From JAENVU01 sp046598395 (GTDB lineage Bacteria > Actinomycetota > Acidimicrobiia > IMCC26256 > JAENVU01), in NCBI GenBank assembly GCA_046598395.1, contig JBKJIQ010000031.1:1-42417 (forward strand): a stretch of 42,417 nucleotides of DNA, written 5' to 3'. The notes below the pieces were generated by a model that made no database searches, was not told where the DNA came from, and saw only the letters and a list, made by a program, of their open reading frames with translations. Made by a program: the position numbers and the translations under genes. This document shows positions 42,058 through 42,417 of the stretch, piece by piece. Position 1 is the stretch's first letter. Each line of letters begins with the position of its first letter.

Positions 42058-42417
42058 ATGTCACGAAGTTTTCGCGCTGGAAAGATGTTCGGCGTATCAG
42101 TAGCAGCATTGACGCTGACTGCGGCCTGTAGCGCAGTCGGGGGCCCATTGGCCAACGGCCGATCATCCGGCGGATCGTCATCCGGCCACGACATGAACAT
42201 GATGGATACGGTTCGGGTCAAGGGTGAGCCGGTGCCTCACGACAAGGACGCCTCCGGCAACTCGAAGGCCGAGGCTGATGTCAGCTTGGTTCGTGACGGC
42301 AACTTCGTCACGGTGACTGTCACCGGGAAGCGTTCTGCTCCGGGTCTGGTCCACGCCCAGCACATCCATGGTCCCGGAGCGCACGAGTGTCCGGCGATCG
42401 GTGCCGACGTGAACCAC
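42058..42417 (+). CDS. Lipoprotein, 3' end outside the window (CHRD-like?)
   Basis: An open frame from ATG 42058 to the right edge, 120 codons and not finished. The N-terminus is a lipoprotein signal: basic start (SRSFRAGK), hydrophobic GVSVAALTLTAAC with the lipobox Cys at residue 24, then a Ser/Gly-rich spacer and a His/Met-rich HDMNMMD. A beta-rich part follows (VSLVRDGNFVTVTVTG), then VHAQHIHGPGAHECPAIG. HxQHIHG followed by a Cys resembles CHRD-domain or Cu,Zn-superoxide-dismutase-like secreted proteins, which may bind metal through these histidines. The domain call is tentative since the gene is cut. Confidence 0.75.
   Translation, partial: MSRSFRAGKMFGVSVAALTLTAACSAVGGPLANGRSSGGSSSGHDMNMMDTVRVKGEPVPHDKDASGNSKAEADVSLVRDGNFVTVTVTGKRSAPGLVHAQHIHGPGAHECPAIGADVNH

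Noticed and set aside
1..42417. tRNA, rRNA, CRISPR arrays, insertion sequences, prophage or att sites
   Set aside because: I saw no tRNA-like cloverleaf with TTCGA loop context, spaced repeat array, transposase or integrase motif, or long terminal repeats on reading both strands; a covariance-model search was not available.

Overview
The window is GC-rich, densely coded DNA with short intergenic gaps, frequent GTG/TTG starts, many 1-4 nt stop/start overlaps and several start codons only 6-8 nt after a TANNNT box, as in leaderless actinobacterial transcripts. A C4 zinc-ribbon gene followed by RNase HI and a histidine phosphatase recalls the M. tuberculosis Rv2229c-Rv2228c neighbourhood. I infer an uncultured or poorly studied actinomycete, possibly Acidimicrobiia. 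The class is a guess; Actinomycetota is fairly secure. I see no tRNA, rRNA, CRISPR array or intact transposon.

Layout. 1-7755: an edge fragment of a short-chain dehydrogenase (SDR), a DUF2071 protein and an Fe-S photolyase/cryptochrome on the minus strand. On the plus strand follow a Dps gene with its core deleted, two nucleotide-binding SDR-type proteins (one with a C-terminal DUF2867-like domain), a renalase-like flavoprotein and glucose-6-phosphate dehydrogenase. The set reads as DNA repair plus NADPH/redox and suggests a photo-oxidative stress group. 7780-15623: a PPOX protein, then a minus-strand aromatic-catabolism cluster of extradiol dioxygenase, SDR (frameshifted), FAD phenol-type hydroxylase, FAH-family hydrolase and acyl-CoA ligase, with an acyl-CoA dehydrogenase upstream and a YHYH-protein remnant between. 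15664-19085: GNAT acetyltransferase, sulfotransferase, GT2 glycosyltransferase and methyltransferase. 19141-21602: alpha/beta hydrolase, inositol-monophosphatase-family phosphatase and an AbrB-like/PIN-like toxin-antitoxin-type pair. 21694-28298: an AddB/AddA-like helicase-nuclease pair. 28350-32775: class A penicillin-binding protein, zinc-ribbon coiled-coil protein, RNase HI, a small membrane protein and a histidine phosphatase.

32707-40179 is a cell-surface region. A minus-strand operon holds a fused OafA/SGNH acyltransferase, a GT39-like membrane glycosyltransferase and a GT87-like mannosyltransferase with an in-frame TGA. A secreted, membrane-anchored parallel beta-helix protein is divergent from it, and a lipoprotein alpha/beta hydrolase converges on that. 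40180-42417 holds a broken iron-permease-like remnant, a GAF-ANTAR regulator missing its 5' end, a SnoaL-like protein and the start of a lipoprotein that leaves the window.

The most unusual feature of the window is the number of lesions and remnants: the Dps core deletion, SDR frameshift, GT87 nonsense codon, YHYH and iron-permease remnants, truncated GAF-ANTAR gene and the left-edge SDR junction. I did not find a clear novel defence or mobile system. The best candidates for undescribed biology are the toxin-antitoxin-like pair divergent from AddAB, the membrane gene between RNase HI and the phosphatase, and the beta-helix/acyltransferase surface locus.
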